DNA of 64,000 bases from Ferirhizobium litorale (GTDB taxonomy: Bacteria > Pseudomonadota > Alphaproteobacteria > Rhizobiales > Rhizobiaceae). The DNA lies in contig JALDYZ010000014.1 in the NCBI GenBank assembly GCA_030028905.1, forward strand, positions 1 through 64,000. Direction: 5' to 3'. The notes below the pieces were generated by a model that saw nothing but the letters and a program-made list of their open reading frames with translations, was not told the origin of the DNA and made no database searches. Each line of letters opens with the position of its first letter. Positions within the stretch are counted from its first letter, which is position 1. Shown here one piece after another: positions 17,684-26,362 of the stretch. The position numbers and the translations under genes were made by a program.

Positions 17684-18220
17684 TCAGTGGCATTTGAAAT
17701 AGTCGAAGGGTTCGCGGCACGCCTCGCAGCGCCAGAGCGCCTTGCACGAGGTCGAGCCGAACTCGGCCAGCCGGACGGTGCTTTTCGAGCCGCAGCGCGG
17801 ACACTGCACCTCGTCGGCACCGAACAGCGCTCCCCTGCTGGTACGGCCCGAAGGCGGCGCGATCCCGTATTCCCTCAGCTTGCGCTTTCCGTCCTCGGTC
17901 ATCCAATCCGTCGTCCATGCGGGCGACAGGACCGTGATAACCGTCACCTTGCTGAAGCCGGCTTTCTCCAGCGCAAGCTCCAGTTCCAGCCCGATCATGT
18001 TCATGGCGGGACAACCGGAATAGGTCGGCGTGATGGACACTTCGACGGAACTATCCTCGGCGACCTTGATGTCGCGAAGAATCCCGAGATCGGCGATGGA
18101 GAGCACGGGGATTTCCGGATCGGCCACGGTAGTCGCGACCTCGAGCGCCTTCGCCAGCAGCGTTGCGCTGTCCGCCGGCGGAAAAGACGCCGGCATCGGC
18201 TGGCCTTCCCGCCCGGTCAT
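17684..18220 (-). CDS. paaD: phenylacetyl-CoA epoxidase accessory protein PaaD
   Basis: A 178-residue DUF59/MIP18-family protein thought to help metallocentre assembly in the epoxidase. The N-terminal part has the DPEIPVLSIADLGI motif of Fe-S assembly factors. The C-terminus carries a zinc-ribbon-like set CPRC and CEAC and ends FDYFKCH. The ATG at 18220 overlaps the paaC stop as TGATG, so it is translationally coupled. A GTG one codon earlier (18223) is also open. Position between paaC and paaE matches the E. coli order. Confidence 0.94.
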   Translation of the reverse strand: MTGREGQPMPASFPPADSATLLAKALEVATTVADPEIPVLSIADLGILRDIKVAEDSSVEVSITPTYSGCPAMNMIGLELELALEKAGFSKVTVITVLSPAWTTDWMTEDGKRKLREYGIAPPSGRTSRGALFGADEVQCPRCGSKSTVRLAEFGSTSCKALWRCEACREPFDYFKCH

Positions 18221-18993
18221 CACCAGACCGCTCCCGGGACCGTGTGCTGGACGTGTTGCAGTTCCGTCAGCAGGTGGCCGAGATACTCGCTGTGACGACC
18301 ACTGCGTCCGCCCTTCTGCATCCAGCCGTCCTGCGGCATGGTCAAGGTCGCCTCATCGAGCACGGCCTTCACATTGGTGCGCCATTGGTCGCGCAGGCTG
18401 GAGAGATCGGCGGCAATGCCTTCGGCGACAAGACCTTTCTCGGATTCATCGGCTTCGAAGAGTTCGCCGGTGAACGGCCAGCAATATTCCAATGCCTTGG
18501 CGATCCGCTCATGGCTTTCGTCCGTGCCGTCGCCGAGACGGATCACCCATTCGGCCGTATGGCGCACGTGATAGGCCATTTCCTTCTCGGACTTGGCGGC
18601 GACTGCCGCAAGCGTCTCGTCCTTCGACTTCACCATCGCCTGCCAATAAAGGTCGGCAAAGCTCGCATAGAGAAACTGGCGCATGATGGTGCGAGCAAAA
18701 TCGTCGTTTTCCTGCTCGACCAGCAGTGCATTGCGATAGCCGCGTTCGTCGCGCCAATAGGCGAAGTCGTCCTCGGTATGGCCCTCGCCTTCCACTTGCC
18801 CCGCGTATGTATAGAGCGAACGCGCCTGGCCGATGAGGTCGAGCGCCATATTGGCAAGCGCCATGTCTTCTTCCATCATCGGCGCGTGGCCGCACCATTC
18901 GGACAGACGGTGACCGAGGATCAACGCGTCATCGGCGCGACGCAGACAATAGAGAACGAGGGGCGTTTCGTTGACGCGAAGGGTCTTCGCCAT
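18220..18993 (-). CDS. paaC: phenylacetyl-CoA epoxidase structural subunit PaaC
   Basis: A 257-residue ferritin-like structural subunit that pairs with PaaA. It is a helical protein with EWCGHAPMMEEDMALANMALDLIGQAR near the start and an AYHVRHTAEWVIRLGDG segment. PaaC resembles PaaA in fold but does not provide the catalytic di-iron site. The start at 18993 (MAKTLRVNE) has CAGGAGAAATCCC upstream. About 100 bases without a gene separate it from paaB, a larger gap than elsewhere in the operon. Length matches the E. coli protein. Confidence 0.95.
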   Translation of the reverse strand: MAKTLRVNETPLVLYCLRRADDALILGHRLSEWCGHAPMMEEDMALANMALDLIGQARSLYTYAGQVEGEGHTEDDFAYWRDERGYRNALLVEQENDDFARTIMRQFLYASFADLYWQAMVKSKDETLAAVAAKSEKEMAYHVRHTAEWVIRLGDGTDESHERIAKALEYCWPFTGELFEADESEKGLVAEGIAADLSSLRDQWRTNVKAVLDEATLTMPQDGWMQKGGRSGRHSEYLGHLLTELQHVQHTVPGAVW

Positions 18994-19092
18994 GGGATTT
19001 CTCCTGAGCCCGTCCGTCTGTGCGGACGAATAACATTCCCGTTCGGCTACCATTGCCGCCGGCGCATAGGGCGAACAGGGTCGCCAGGCGAG

Positions 19093-19377
19093 TTACATGT
19101 GGCCGACTTCGTCCGGCACTTCATAAAAGGTCGGATGGCGGTAGATCTTCGATGCGGTCGGCTCGAACATCATGTCCTTGTCGGCCGGGTCGGATGCGGT
19201 GATGGCGCTCGACGGCACCACCCAGATCGAAAGGCCCTCGCCACGACGGGTGTAGATGTCGCGGGCGGCTTGCAGAGCCAGAGTGGCGTCGGCGGCGTGC
19301 AGCGAGCCGACATGCTTGTGGGCCAGGCCGTTGCGCGAGCGGATGAAGACTTCCCAAATCGGAAAAATGTCCTTCAT
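19093..19377 (-). CDS. paaB: phenylacetyl-CoA epoxidase subunit PaaB
   Basis: A 94-residue small subunit that bridges the PaaAC dimers in the epoxidase complex. It starts MKDIFPIWEVFIRSRNGLAHKHVGS, the hallmark of the family, and ends with DEVGHM. Length is the same as in E. coli (95). It begins 14 bases after the paaA stop with GGAGGATCACCGAC before the ATG. Confidence 0.95.
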   Translation of the reverse strand: MKDIFPIWEVFIRSRNGLAHKHVGSLHAADATLALQAARDIYTRRGEGLSIWVVPSSAITASDPADKDMMFEPTASKIYRHPTFYEVPDEVGHM

Positions 19378-19391
19378 GTCGGTGATCCTCC

Positions 19392-20381
19392 TCAGGCCGC
19401 CGCCTTGCGGGCGCGGCGTTTTTCGGCAAAGGCGAGCGCGGCTTCACGCACCCAGGCGCCCTCGGCATGGGCCTTGTTGCGGGCGGCGAGGCGATCGCGG
19501 TTGCAGGGTCCGTTGCCCGCAATGACCTGCTTGAACTCTTCCCAGTCAATCACGCCATATTCCCAATGGCCGGTTTCTTCGTTGAACTTCAGGTCCGGAT
19601 CGGGCAGCGTCAGGCCGAGATACTGGGCCTGCGGGACAGTCGCATCAACGAACTTCTGACGAAGCTCGTCATTCGAGAAGCGCTTGATCTTCCAGCGGGT
19701 GGACTGGTCGGAATGCTGGCTTGCCGCATCCGGCGGGCCGAACATCATCAGGCACGGCCACCACCAGCGGTTCAGCGCATCCTGGGCCATCTCCTTCTGG
19801 GCTTCGTTGCCCTTGGACAACGTCACCATGTTCTCGTAGCCCTGACGTTGGTGGAAGGATTCTTCCTTGCAAACGCGGATCATCGCCCGTGAATAGGGGC
19901 CATAGGAACAACGACAGAGCGGTATCTGGTTCATGATCGCGGCGCCGTCGACCAGCCAGCCGATCGCGCCCATGTCCGCCCATGTGAGCGTCGGATAGTT
20001 GAAGATGGAGGAATACTTCGCCTTGCCGGTCAGAAGCTGGTCGACAAGTTCTTCGCGCGAAGTCCCAAGGGTCTCGGCAGCCGCATAGAGGTAGAGGCCG
20101 TGGCCACATTCGTCCTGGACCTTGGCAAGAAGCGCTGCCTTGCGGCGCAGCGACGGGGCGCGGGTGATCCAGTTGCCTTCCGGCAGCATGCCGACGATCT
20201 CGGAGTGGGCGTGCTGGGAAATCTGGCGCGTCAGCGTCTTGCGGTAGGCGGCCGGCATCCAGTCGTTCGGCTCGATGCGCTCTTCGGCATCGATCCGCGC
20301 CTGGAAGGATTCCATGCGGGCGGCATCCTCGACCTGGCGCTCGCCGGTTTCGGGCGCATTGTTGAGAGCTTGCGTGTACAT
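19392..20381 (-). CDS. paaA: phenylacetyl-CoA 1,2-epoxidase catalytic subunit PaaA
   Basis: A 329-residue di-iron monooxygenase subunit that inserts oxygen into the aromatic ring of phenylacetyl-CoA. Metal-ligand motifs are visible: Glu61 in HSEIVGM, E91-x-x-H94 in DECGH, and E174-x-x-H177 in EESFH. Length is slightly above the E. coli protein (309). GAGGAGGAGCCC precedes the ATG. It is the first epoxidase gene, 114 bases after paaX. That gap contains an inverted repeat suited to PaaX binding. Confidence 0.96.
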   Translation of the reverse strand: MYTQALNNAPETGERQVEDAARMESFQARIDAEERIEPNDWMPAAYRKTLTRQISQHAHSEIVGMLPEGNWITRAPSLRRKAALLAKVQDECGHGLYLYAAAETLGTSREELVDQLLTGKAKYSSIFNYPTLTWADMGAIGWLVDGAAIMNQIPLCRCSYGPYSRAMIRVCKEESFHQRQGYENMVTLSKGNEAQKEMAQDALNRWWWPCLMMFGPPDAASQHSDQSTRWKIKRFSNDELRQKFVDATVPQAQYLGLTLPDPDLKFNEETGHWEYGVIDWEEFKQVIAGNGPCNRDRLAARNKAHAEGAWVREAALAFAEKRRARKAAA

Positions 20382-20406
20382 GGGCTCCTCCTCTGTTGAA
20401 AACAGT

Positions 20407-20450
20407 ATATGTTACAGAAATTGTATTTTCAATTATTTTTTGTAACATAT
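20407..20450. promoter_or_regulatory. long-spaced inverted repeat upstream of paaA (candidate PaaX site)
   Basis: ATATGTTACA at 20407-20416 and its exact reverse complement TGTAACATAT at 20441-20450 are separated by 24 AT-rich bases. The repeat lies 26 bases before the paaA start in an unusually AT-rich 114-base gap. PaaX is the nearest regulator. The arm is unlike the PaaR palindromes, so a different protein probably binds here. Confidence 0.6.
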
Positions 20451-20495
20451 TGGCACTCGAAAACACGTTCTGTCGTATCGATCTGTTTTGAAAGC

Positions 20496-21404
20496 CTAAT
20501 TTTTGCGGAAGCGGTGTCCGATATCGATTGCCGCGCGCGGCAGAGGCCCATCCTCGTTCAGGGCCTGATCCAGCCAACGCTCTGACGGCACTGCCAACAG
20601 ACGATAGAGATCGCCGCTCAGTTGCCGCGCGGCTCTGCCCGGCCAATCATCCGGCAACACAGCATCGGGCAGCGACGGATCACGCAGCACGATGCGCCGG
20701 AATTCGTGGATCAGGATGATCCTTGCGGTGATTGCGTCGATCTCGGACGGTCGGGCACCGGCGGCCAGCGCGGCGCGCAGCGGTTCGAAGGTCGCGATGA
20801 AGTTGCGGTAGAGTTCGGCCAGGTCCTCGATCGGCCAGGACCGGACGACGAGTTCCTTCATCTCGTCACTGCCGCCGCCGACTGACAAGGTAAGTTCCGT
20901 CTGCACCGGTACCGGCAGCGGCCAACTGGGCAGGCCGACATACATTGCGGGACCGGGACTTCCATATCCCGCCGCTTCCAAGGAAGCCCGGACCACTTCG
21001 CGGTCGTTGCCTTGCGAAGGCAGCACCAGCCGAAATTGGCCGTCCCATTCGGGTGCGTGCCAGCCATAGATGCGCTCGGCGGCTTCCGCAAAGGTATCGT
21101 GCCCCTTGTCATCCAGACGGTAGAAGCTGTTGCGGCCGACCTTGGTTCTCTGCAGCCATCCGTCGGCCGCCAGCCGCGACACTGCGGTGCGGACAACGCC
21201 TTCGGCGATATCCAGTCCGCGGAAGAAGGAAAGCAGCGTGCCCAACCAGACCGATCCTCCGCGTGGCAACAATGCGTCGCCATAGAAGGTGATGATGATG
21301 GACCAGGTGCGAGACGGTTGGTCGTGAAGACGGTCGAGAATCTGGCCCAACACCGAGCGCAGAAATTGGGGATCGCATGCGGCCGGGGTCGGATCGTCCT
21401 TCAT
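20496..21404 (-). CDS. paaX: PaaX family phenylacetyl-CoA-responsive repressor
   Basis: A 302-residue regulator of the PaaX family. It has an N-terminal winged helix (about 25-105) with LSFFRGLDIAEGVVRTAVSRLAADGWLQ and a C-terminal effector domain. In E. coli PaaX represses the paa operons until phenylacetyl-CoA binds. Its ATG overlaps the paaR stop by 4 bases, so the two repressors are coupled. paaA follows in the same direction. Having both PaaX and a TetR-type PaaR in one cluster is noteworthy. Confidence 0.92.
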   Translation of the reverse strand: MKDDPTPAACDPQFLRSVLGQILDRLHDQPSRTWSIIITFYGDALLPRGGSVWLGTLLSFFRGLDIAEGVVRTAVSRLAADGWLQRTKVGRNSFYRLDDKGHDTFAEAAERIYGWHAPEWDGQFRLVLPSQGNDREVVRASLEAAGYGSPGPAMYVGLPSWPLPVPVQTELTLSVGGGSDEMKELVVRSWPIEDLAELYRNFIATFEPLRAALAAGARPSEIDAITARIILIHEFRRIVLRDPSLPDAVLPDDWPGRAARQLSGDLYRLLAVPSERWLDQALNEDGPLPRAAIDIGHRFRKN

Positions 21405-22057
21405 GCGGTGCGCCGCGCGCTACGCCCTGCCTTCTTCGGCGCCTCAGGAAAATCGGCCAGAGCATGCGCCGCTTGCGGAGCACCGGTGAGCACCAGTTGC
21501 GTCACCATCCTTGCATATTCCTCGCGCCCGAGCCCCTTGCCCTCTCGGAACCAGAGATAGTGCCAGTTCAGCATGCCGAACATCGACATGGTGAGCGGCT
21601 TCAACAACGGGCCACGGCCAATATCCGGCAGCGCTTCGGCCAGCGCGTCGGACAGCAGAACCACAAGGGAGCGCTCGAGGTCGCGCAACTGCTCCTGCCT
21701 TGCGGCCGGCAGCAGCTTCAGGTTGGAAATCTGCACCTGATGCTCCGCGTCGGCGTCACGATAGGCGTCCAGCAATGCCGCCGCGATCGCATAAACCCGC
21801 TCGGTGGGATCTTCGACTGCGGCCGCCTCGCGGCTCACCGCCTCGAGCAGTTCCTCCAGATGTGCGTGGAGGATGTCATAAAGCAGGGCCTCCTTGTCCG
21901 GGTAATAGTGGTAAAGCAGTGCTTTGGAAACGCCGCAGGCCTCCGCGATCATGGTGATCGAGGTGCCTGAGAAGCCGAACTGGGCAAAAAGCTTTGCGGA
22001 GCTATGCAGGATTGCCAGACGTTTCGTCTCGTAGTCCTGGGCGCGGGTTCGGGCCAT
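21401..22057 (-). CDS. paaR: TetR family regulator, PaaR-type
   Basis: A 218-residue TetR regulator. The N-terminal helix-turn-helix spans about residues 10-55, with ILHSSAKLFAQFGFSGTSI and the recognition helix region VSKALLYHYYPDKEALL. The C-terminal part is a ligand-binding domain. The start at 22057 begins MARTRAQDYETKR; an upstream ATG at 22108 is less likely. PaaR-type TetR proteins sense phenylacetyl-CoA in several proteobacteria. Two near-identical palindromes in the paa divergent regions fit this protein. It heads the minus-strand unit ending with paaE. Confidence 0.88.
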   Translation of the reverse strand: MARTRAQDYETKRLAILHSSAKLFAQFGFSGTSITMIAEACGVSKALLYHYYPDKEALLYDILHAHLEELLEAVSREAAAVEDPTERVYAIAAALLDAYRDADAEHQVQISNLKLLPAARQEQLRDLERSLVVLLSDALAEALPDIGRGPLLKPLTMSMFGMLNWHYLWFREGKGLGREEYARMVTQLVLTGAPQAAHALADFPEAPKKAGRSARRTA

Positions 22058-22446
22058 GCGTTCTTTCCGTCGTTTGCCGGGGCAGTCTGGCCTGCCCTGC
22101 GGATACATTCTCTCGCCGTTCAGTTGGTCGTACGCAACGGTTCCAACGAGACCTGTTTAGCAAAAATTGTCCGAACGGTCCATCAATTATGCGCCCGGTG
22201 GCGATTCGCGCCTCGGTCGAATTCGCTTTGCGCTGAAAGACTTCCGCTCGCAATGCGCCTCCCCTGCCGGCGGTCGTTTCCAATCGATTACCGCTATCCA
22301 CGATGCGCATCGAGAAAACTGAAAACATAATCATTGACCAATCGATCGGTTAATTATAAGTTTTGAGGCAGCGAACAATCCGGCATGGGAGTGTGCCGGA
22401 TGCGCAATCAGCCAGACACGCGCTGCGCTTTGGGAGGAAAATCTAG
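22058..22446. other. divergent regulatory region between paaR and the ABC importer
   Basis: About 390 bases without a believable gene. It must hold promoters for paaR (minus) and for the importer (plus). A palindrome at 22333-22354 resembles the paaN/paaG operator. TTGGGAGG before 22447 is the ribosome-binding site of the first importer gene. Confidence 0.55.
22333..22354. promoter_or_regulatory. candidate PaaR operator upstream of the LIV-type importer
   Basis: ATTGACCAA, centre TCGA, TCGGTTAAT: an imperfect palindrome identical at 19 of 22 positions to the site at 13716-13737. It is 93 bases before the substrate-binding protein start. This links the importer to PaaR control. Confidence 0.68.
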
Positions 22447-23616
22447 ATGTCCAGGACCGCCACCCGGCGGAGGGTGCTGCATGCCGCAGCTCTCGCCGCG
22501 CTCTCGTTGACCGTATTTTCGCCGGCCATAGCGGCCGATCCGATAAAGATCGGCTCGGTCGTCTCGGCCACCGGTTCCACAGCATTTCTAGGCGACCCGG
22601 AAGCAAAGACGCTCAAGCTCATGGCTGACCAGATCAACGCCAAGGGCGGCGTGCTCGGTCGACCGATCGAACTGATCCTCTATGATGATAGCGGCGACGC
22701 CAACAAGGCCCGCACCTTCGCGACCCGCCTGGTCGAGGATGACGAGGTCGTCGCGGTGGTCGGCGGCACGTCGACCGGCGCCACCATGGCCATGATCCCC
22801 GTGTTTGAGGATGCCGAGATTCCCTTCGTTTCACTGGCCGGCGCGATCGAAATCGTCGACCCGGTCCGTCCCTACGTCTTCAAGACACCGCATACAGACA
22901 AGACCGCCTGCCAGAAGATCTTCGAGGACATGAAGGGCCGTGGCATCGCCAAGATCGGCATGATCTCGGGCACGGACGGCTTCGGCAAGTCGATGCGCAA
23001 GCAGTGCCTGGGCGTGGTCGGCGACTACGGCATCGAGGTGATCGCCGACGAAAGCTACGGCCCGACCGATGCCGACATGACGCCGCAGCTCAACAAGATC
23101 AAGAATACCGACGGCATCCAGGCCGTCATCAACCCCGGCTTCGGCCAGGGTCCGGCTATCGTCACCCGCAACTATGCCCAGCTTGGCATGACCACACCGC
23201 TCTACCAGTCGCACGGAGTCGCCTCGAAGAGCTTCGTAGAACTCGCTGGCCCTGCGGCCGAAGGTGTTCGCTTGCCAGCACCGGCACTTCTGATCGCGGA
23301 CAAGCTTTCCGACGACGATCGCCAGAAGGCTGTCGTGACCGAATACAAGAAGGCTTACGAAGCGGCCACCGGCGAGCCGGTCTCGACTTTCGGCGGCTAT
23401 GCCTATGACGGACTCGGCCTGCTGGTCGCTGCCATCGAAAAGGCGGGCTCGGACGATTCCTCCGATATTCGCGATGCCCTCGAAGGCACGAAGGCCCATG
23501 TCGGCGTGACCGGCATCTACACGATGTCCGAGGAGGACCATCTCGGCCTCGGTACGGAATCCTTCCGTCTTCTGCGCATTGAAAAGGGCGACTGGGTCGC
23601 CGACGGCGCCGACTGA
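22447..23616 (+). CDS. ABC transporter substrate-binding protein, LIV-type, probably phenylacetate or related aromatic acid
   Basis: A 389-residue periplasmic-binding-fold type I protein of the LivK family. An N-terminal signal peptide (twin-Arg-like RRR then LHAAALAALSLTVFSPAIAA) precedes the mature start ADPIKIGSVVSATGSTAFLG. The conserved GGTSTGATMAMIPVFEDAEIPFVSLAG ligand pocket segment is visible. It heads a five-gene importer, divergent from paaR with a PaaR-like operator between. The family binds branched-chain amino acids but also aromatic acids. Context favours phenylacetate or a precursor as the ligand, which is inference. Confidence 0.88.
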   Translation: MSRTATRRRVLHAAALAALSLTVFSPAIAADPIKIGSVVSATGSTAFLGDPEAKTLKLMADQINAKGGVLGRPIELILYDDSGDANKARTFATRLVEDDEVVAVVGGTSTGATMAMIPVFEDAEIPFVSLAGAIEIVDPVRPYVFKTPHTDKTACQKIFEDMKGRGIAKIGMISGTDGFGKSMRKQCLGVVGDYGIEVIADESYGPTDADMTPQLNKIKNTDGIQAVINPGFGQGPAIVTRNYAQLGMTTPLYQSHGVASKSFVELAGPAAEGVRLPAPALLIADKLSDDDRQKAVVTEYKKAYEAATGEPVSTFGGYAYDGLGLLVAAIEKAGSDDSSDIRDALEGTKAHVGVTGIYTMSEEDHLGLGTESFRLLRIEKGDWVADGAD

Positions 23617-23757
23617 ACGGACCGGCATTCTAGTCACCCTCACATGCGCGCCCCGTCGGGCGCGCAACCGACAGGACGATTTGAACCTGCGCCATGCCTT
23701 GTCCCCGAAAGGAGCCCGACGGCTCCGGGAAGAGGCGCGCCAACGGCGAGATGAACG

Positions 23758-24630
23758 ATGAGCGAGTTCCTCCAGCTTCTGCTTTCCGGGCTGACGGTCG
23801 GTGCCGTCTATGCGCTGGTCGCTTTGGGCTTCACCCTGATCTACAATGCGTCTGACGTCATCAACTTCGCGCAGGGCGATTTCGTCATGATCGGCGGCAT
23901 GGCCACCGTCTTCCTGATGGCGGCCGGGCTTCCGCTGCCGCTTGCCGCATTGCTTGCCGTTCTGGCTGCCGTGGTCGTCGGCCTGTTGCTCCATCGCCTC
24001 GCGATCGAACCGGCGCGCGGCGCTTCACCCGTGACCCTGATCATGATCACCATAGGCGCTTCCATATTCATCCGTGGCGTGGCCCAGATCGTCTTCGACA
24101 AGCAGTTCCACACCCTGCCCGCGTTTTCAGGCTCCGATCCGATCAATATCGGCGGCGCGGCAATCCTGCCCCAGAGCCTGTGGGTGCTCGCCGGCGCATT
24201 CCTGCTGTTTGCCGGGCTCTATTTTTTCCTTTCCCGTACCCTGACCGGCAAGGCACTGGTGGCGACCGCGGCAAACCGCCTGGCCGCACGGCTCGTGGGT
24301 ATCAACGTCACCGTCATGCTGGCCATGGCCTTCGGCCTTTCGGCAGCGATGGGCGCGCTTGCCGGCATTCTCGTGGCCCCGATCACGCTCACCCGCTACG
24401 ACATCGGAACGCTGTTCGCCCTCAAAGGCTTCGCAGCCGCGATGGTCGGCGGCATGGGCTCGCCACAGGGAGCGCTTGTCGGCGGCCTGCTGATCGGCAT
24501 CCTCGAATCCTTCGGGGCCGGCTACATCAGTTCAGCCTACAAGGACGCCGTTGCCTTCCTCGCCATTCTTCTCGTCCTGTTCGTCATGCCGCGCGGCCTG
24601 TTCGGCAGCCGTAGCGTGGAGCGTGTCTGA
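23758..24630 (+). CDS. LIV-type ABC permease, LivH subunit
   Basis: A 290-residue inner-membrane permease with about eight hydrophobic segments. It begins MSEFLQLLLSGLTVGAVYAL, typical of LivH, and contains LIYNASDVINFAQGD and the cytoplasmic loop KALVATAANRLAARLVGINV. That loop couples to the ATPases. It follows the binding-protein gene after 141 bases and its stop overlaps the next start as TGATG. Substrate is inferred from the paa context. Confidence 0.92.
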   Translation: MSEFLQLLLSGLTVGAVYALVALGFTLIYNASDVINFAQGDFVMIGGMATVFLMAAGLPLPLAALLAVLAAVVVGLLLHRLAIEPARGASPVTLIMITIGASIFIRGVAQIVFDKQFHTLPAFSGSDPINIGGAAILPQSLWVLAGAFLLFAGLYFFLSRTLTGKALVATAANRLAARLVGINVTVMLAMAFGLSAAMGALAGILVAPITLTRYDIGTLFALKGFAAAMVGGMGSPQGALVGGLLIGILESFGAGYISSAYKDAVAFLAILLVLFVMPRGLFGSRSVERV

Positions 24631-25577
24631 TGATCGATCGCATCCTCAACTCCCGGCTCGCCCCGCTTCTGGTTCTGGCCTTCCTCGTCGCCGTCATTCC
24701 GCTGGTGGCACCGTCCAACTTCTATCTGAGGGTCGCAGCCCTTGTCTGGGTCTTCTCGATCGCCGCCTTCGGTCTGACGATCCTCATGGGATATGCCGGA
24801 CAGGTCAGCCTCGGACATGCCGGCTTTCTCGGCATCGGTGCCTATTCCGTGGCCCTCGGGCCCGAATATCTGGGCCTCGATCCGCTCGTTTCGCTCTGTC
24901 TCGGCGTCTTCGTTTCCGCGGCGATTGCCTGGGTCGTCGGTCGTCCGATCTTGAAACTCCGGGGCTACTACCTGGCAATCGCCACCCTCGGCTTCGGCAT
25001 GATCGTGTCTCTGGTATTGAACGGCGAGAGTGCCATCACCGGCGGCCCCGACGGCATGCAGGTGCCGCGCGCCACGCTTTTCGGCCTGAAGCTTTCCGGT
25101 TCGGCTACATGGTATTGGGTCACGGCGGGCGTGATGCTGGTTGGCGCTGCACTGGCACTCAACATCGGCAACAGCCCGACCGGCCGCGCACTGCGCGCGC
25201 TCCACGACAGTGAAGTTGCCGCCGCGGGCACGGGTATCGATGTCGCCGCCAGGAAGCTCAACGCCTTCGTGCTGGCTGCCATCTATGCGGCCGTCGCCGG
25301 CGGCTTGCTGGCGCTCATGAACGGGCTCATCACCCCGGATGCAGCCGGCTTCATGAACTCGATCGAACTGGTGGCAATGGTCATCATTGGCGGTCTCGGC
25401 TCCGTGGTCGGGGCAGTGGTGGGCGCAGCCTTCCTGGTCGTGCTGCCGCAGGCGCTGACCAGCCTGCACGATTACGAGCAGGCCGTTCTCGGCCTGCTGA
25501 TCATGGTGTTCATGATCTTCCTGCCCGCGGGCATCGTCCCCACCCTGCGGCGGAAAATGACGGAGCGCGCAGCATGA
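24630..25577 (+). CDS. LIV-type ABC permease, LivM subunit
   Basis: A 315-residue permease partner of the LivH-like protein, with some nine hydrophobic segments. MGYAGQVSLGHAGFLGIGAY is the conserved LivM motif, and GRALRALHDSEVAAAGTGID is the coupling loop. It overlaps its neighbours on both sides (1 base with livH-like, 4 bases with livG-like), so the operon is tightly coupled. Confidence 0.92.
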   Translation: MIDRILNSRLAPLLVLAFLVAVIPLVAPSNFYLRVAALVWVFSIAAFGLTILMGYAGQVSLGHAGFLGIGAYSVALGPEYLGLDPLVSLCLGVFVSAAIAWVVGRPILKLRGYYLAIATLGFGMIVSLVLNGESAITGGPDGMQVPRATLFGLKLSGSATWYWVTAGVMLVGAALALNIGNSPTGRALRALHDSEVAAAGTGIDVAARKLNAFVLAAIYAAVAGGLLALMNGLITPDAAGFMNSIELVAMVIIGGLGSVVGAVVGAAFLVVLPQALTSLHDYEQAVLGLLIMVFMIFLPAGIVPTLRRKMTERAA

Positions 25578-26362
25578 GCCTTCTTCAGGTCGAAAATACC
25601 GGCATTTCCTTCGGTGGCCTTGTCGCCGTCGACAACGTGTCCTTTTCGGTCTCGCCCGGCGAGGTGTTCTCGATCATAGGCCCGAATGGCGCAGGCAAGA
25701 CGACCCTGTTCAACATCGTGACCGGCGTCTATCGCACCGATCGCGGCAGCGTATCGCTCGCCGGTGAAAAGGTCGCTGGCCTCGCGCCCCACCTGCTCGT
25801 CAAGCGCGGCATGGTCCGGACCTTCCAGAACCTGCAGATCTTCTTCCGGATGACGGCGCTCGAAAACGTCATGGTCGGCTTCCATCTGGCGGAGAGATCC
25901 TCGTTGCTCTCCGACCTGCTCGGCCTGCCCTCGGTTTCCCGGCAAAACCGCGCGACGCGCGAGGCGGCGCTCGCGCTGCTGGAGCGCGTAGGCCTCGCGG
26001 CCTATGCCGCCATGCCAGCCGGCACGCTTCCCTACGGCGCCCTCAAGCGGCTCGAGATCGCCCGGGCGCTAGCGTCCGAGCCGAAGGTCCTGCTGCTCGA
26101 CGAACCGGCGGCGGGCTGTAATGCTGTCGAAAGCGAGGCCATCGACAATCTCATAACCGGCATCGCCTCGGGCGGCGTCGCGGTCGTGCTCATCGAGCAC
26201 GACATGAAGCTCGTCATGCGCATCTCCGATCGCATACTCGTGCTGGCGGAAGGCAAGCGGCTTGCCGAAGGCACGCCGGAGGTCATCCGTCACGACCCGG
26301 TGGTTGTCTCCGCCTATCTCGGTGAACATGGCGCGAGGGAGGCTGCCCGTGCTCAAGGTTGA
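25574..26362 (+). CDS. LIV-type ABC ATPase, LivG subunit
   Basis: A 262-residue ATP-binding subunit. Walker A is GPNGAGKTT. The Q-loop region has VRTFQNLQIFFRMTALENVMVG. A variant signature PYGALKRLEIARAL replaces the usual LSYGQ. Walker B is VLLLDEPAAGCNAVE, with a switch His in LIEHDMKLVM. The ATG overlaps the livM-like stop, and the C-terminus overlaps the start of the livF-like gene. Confidence 0.92.
   Translation: MSLLQVENTGISFGGLVAVDNVSFSVSPGEVFSIIGPNGAGKTTLFNIVTGVYRTDRGSVSLAGEKVAGLAPHLLVKRGMVRTFQNLQIFFRMTALENVMVGFHLAERSSLLSDLLGLPSVSRQNRATREAALALLERVGLAAYAAMPAGTLPYGALKRLEIARALASEPKVLLLDEPAAGCNAVESEAIDNLITGIASGGVAVVLIEHDMKLVMRISDRILVLAEGKRLAEGTPEVIRHDPVVVSAYLGEHGAREAARAQG

Noticed and set aside
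18163-19659. 498-codon plus-strand open frame opposite paaA-paaC
   Set aside because: It is a shadow of three well-defined epoxidase genes, with no motifs of its own.
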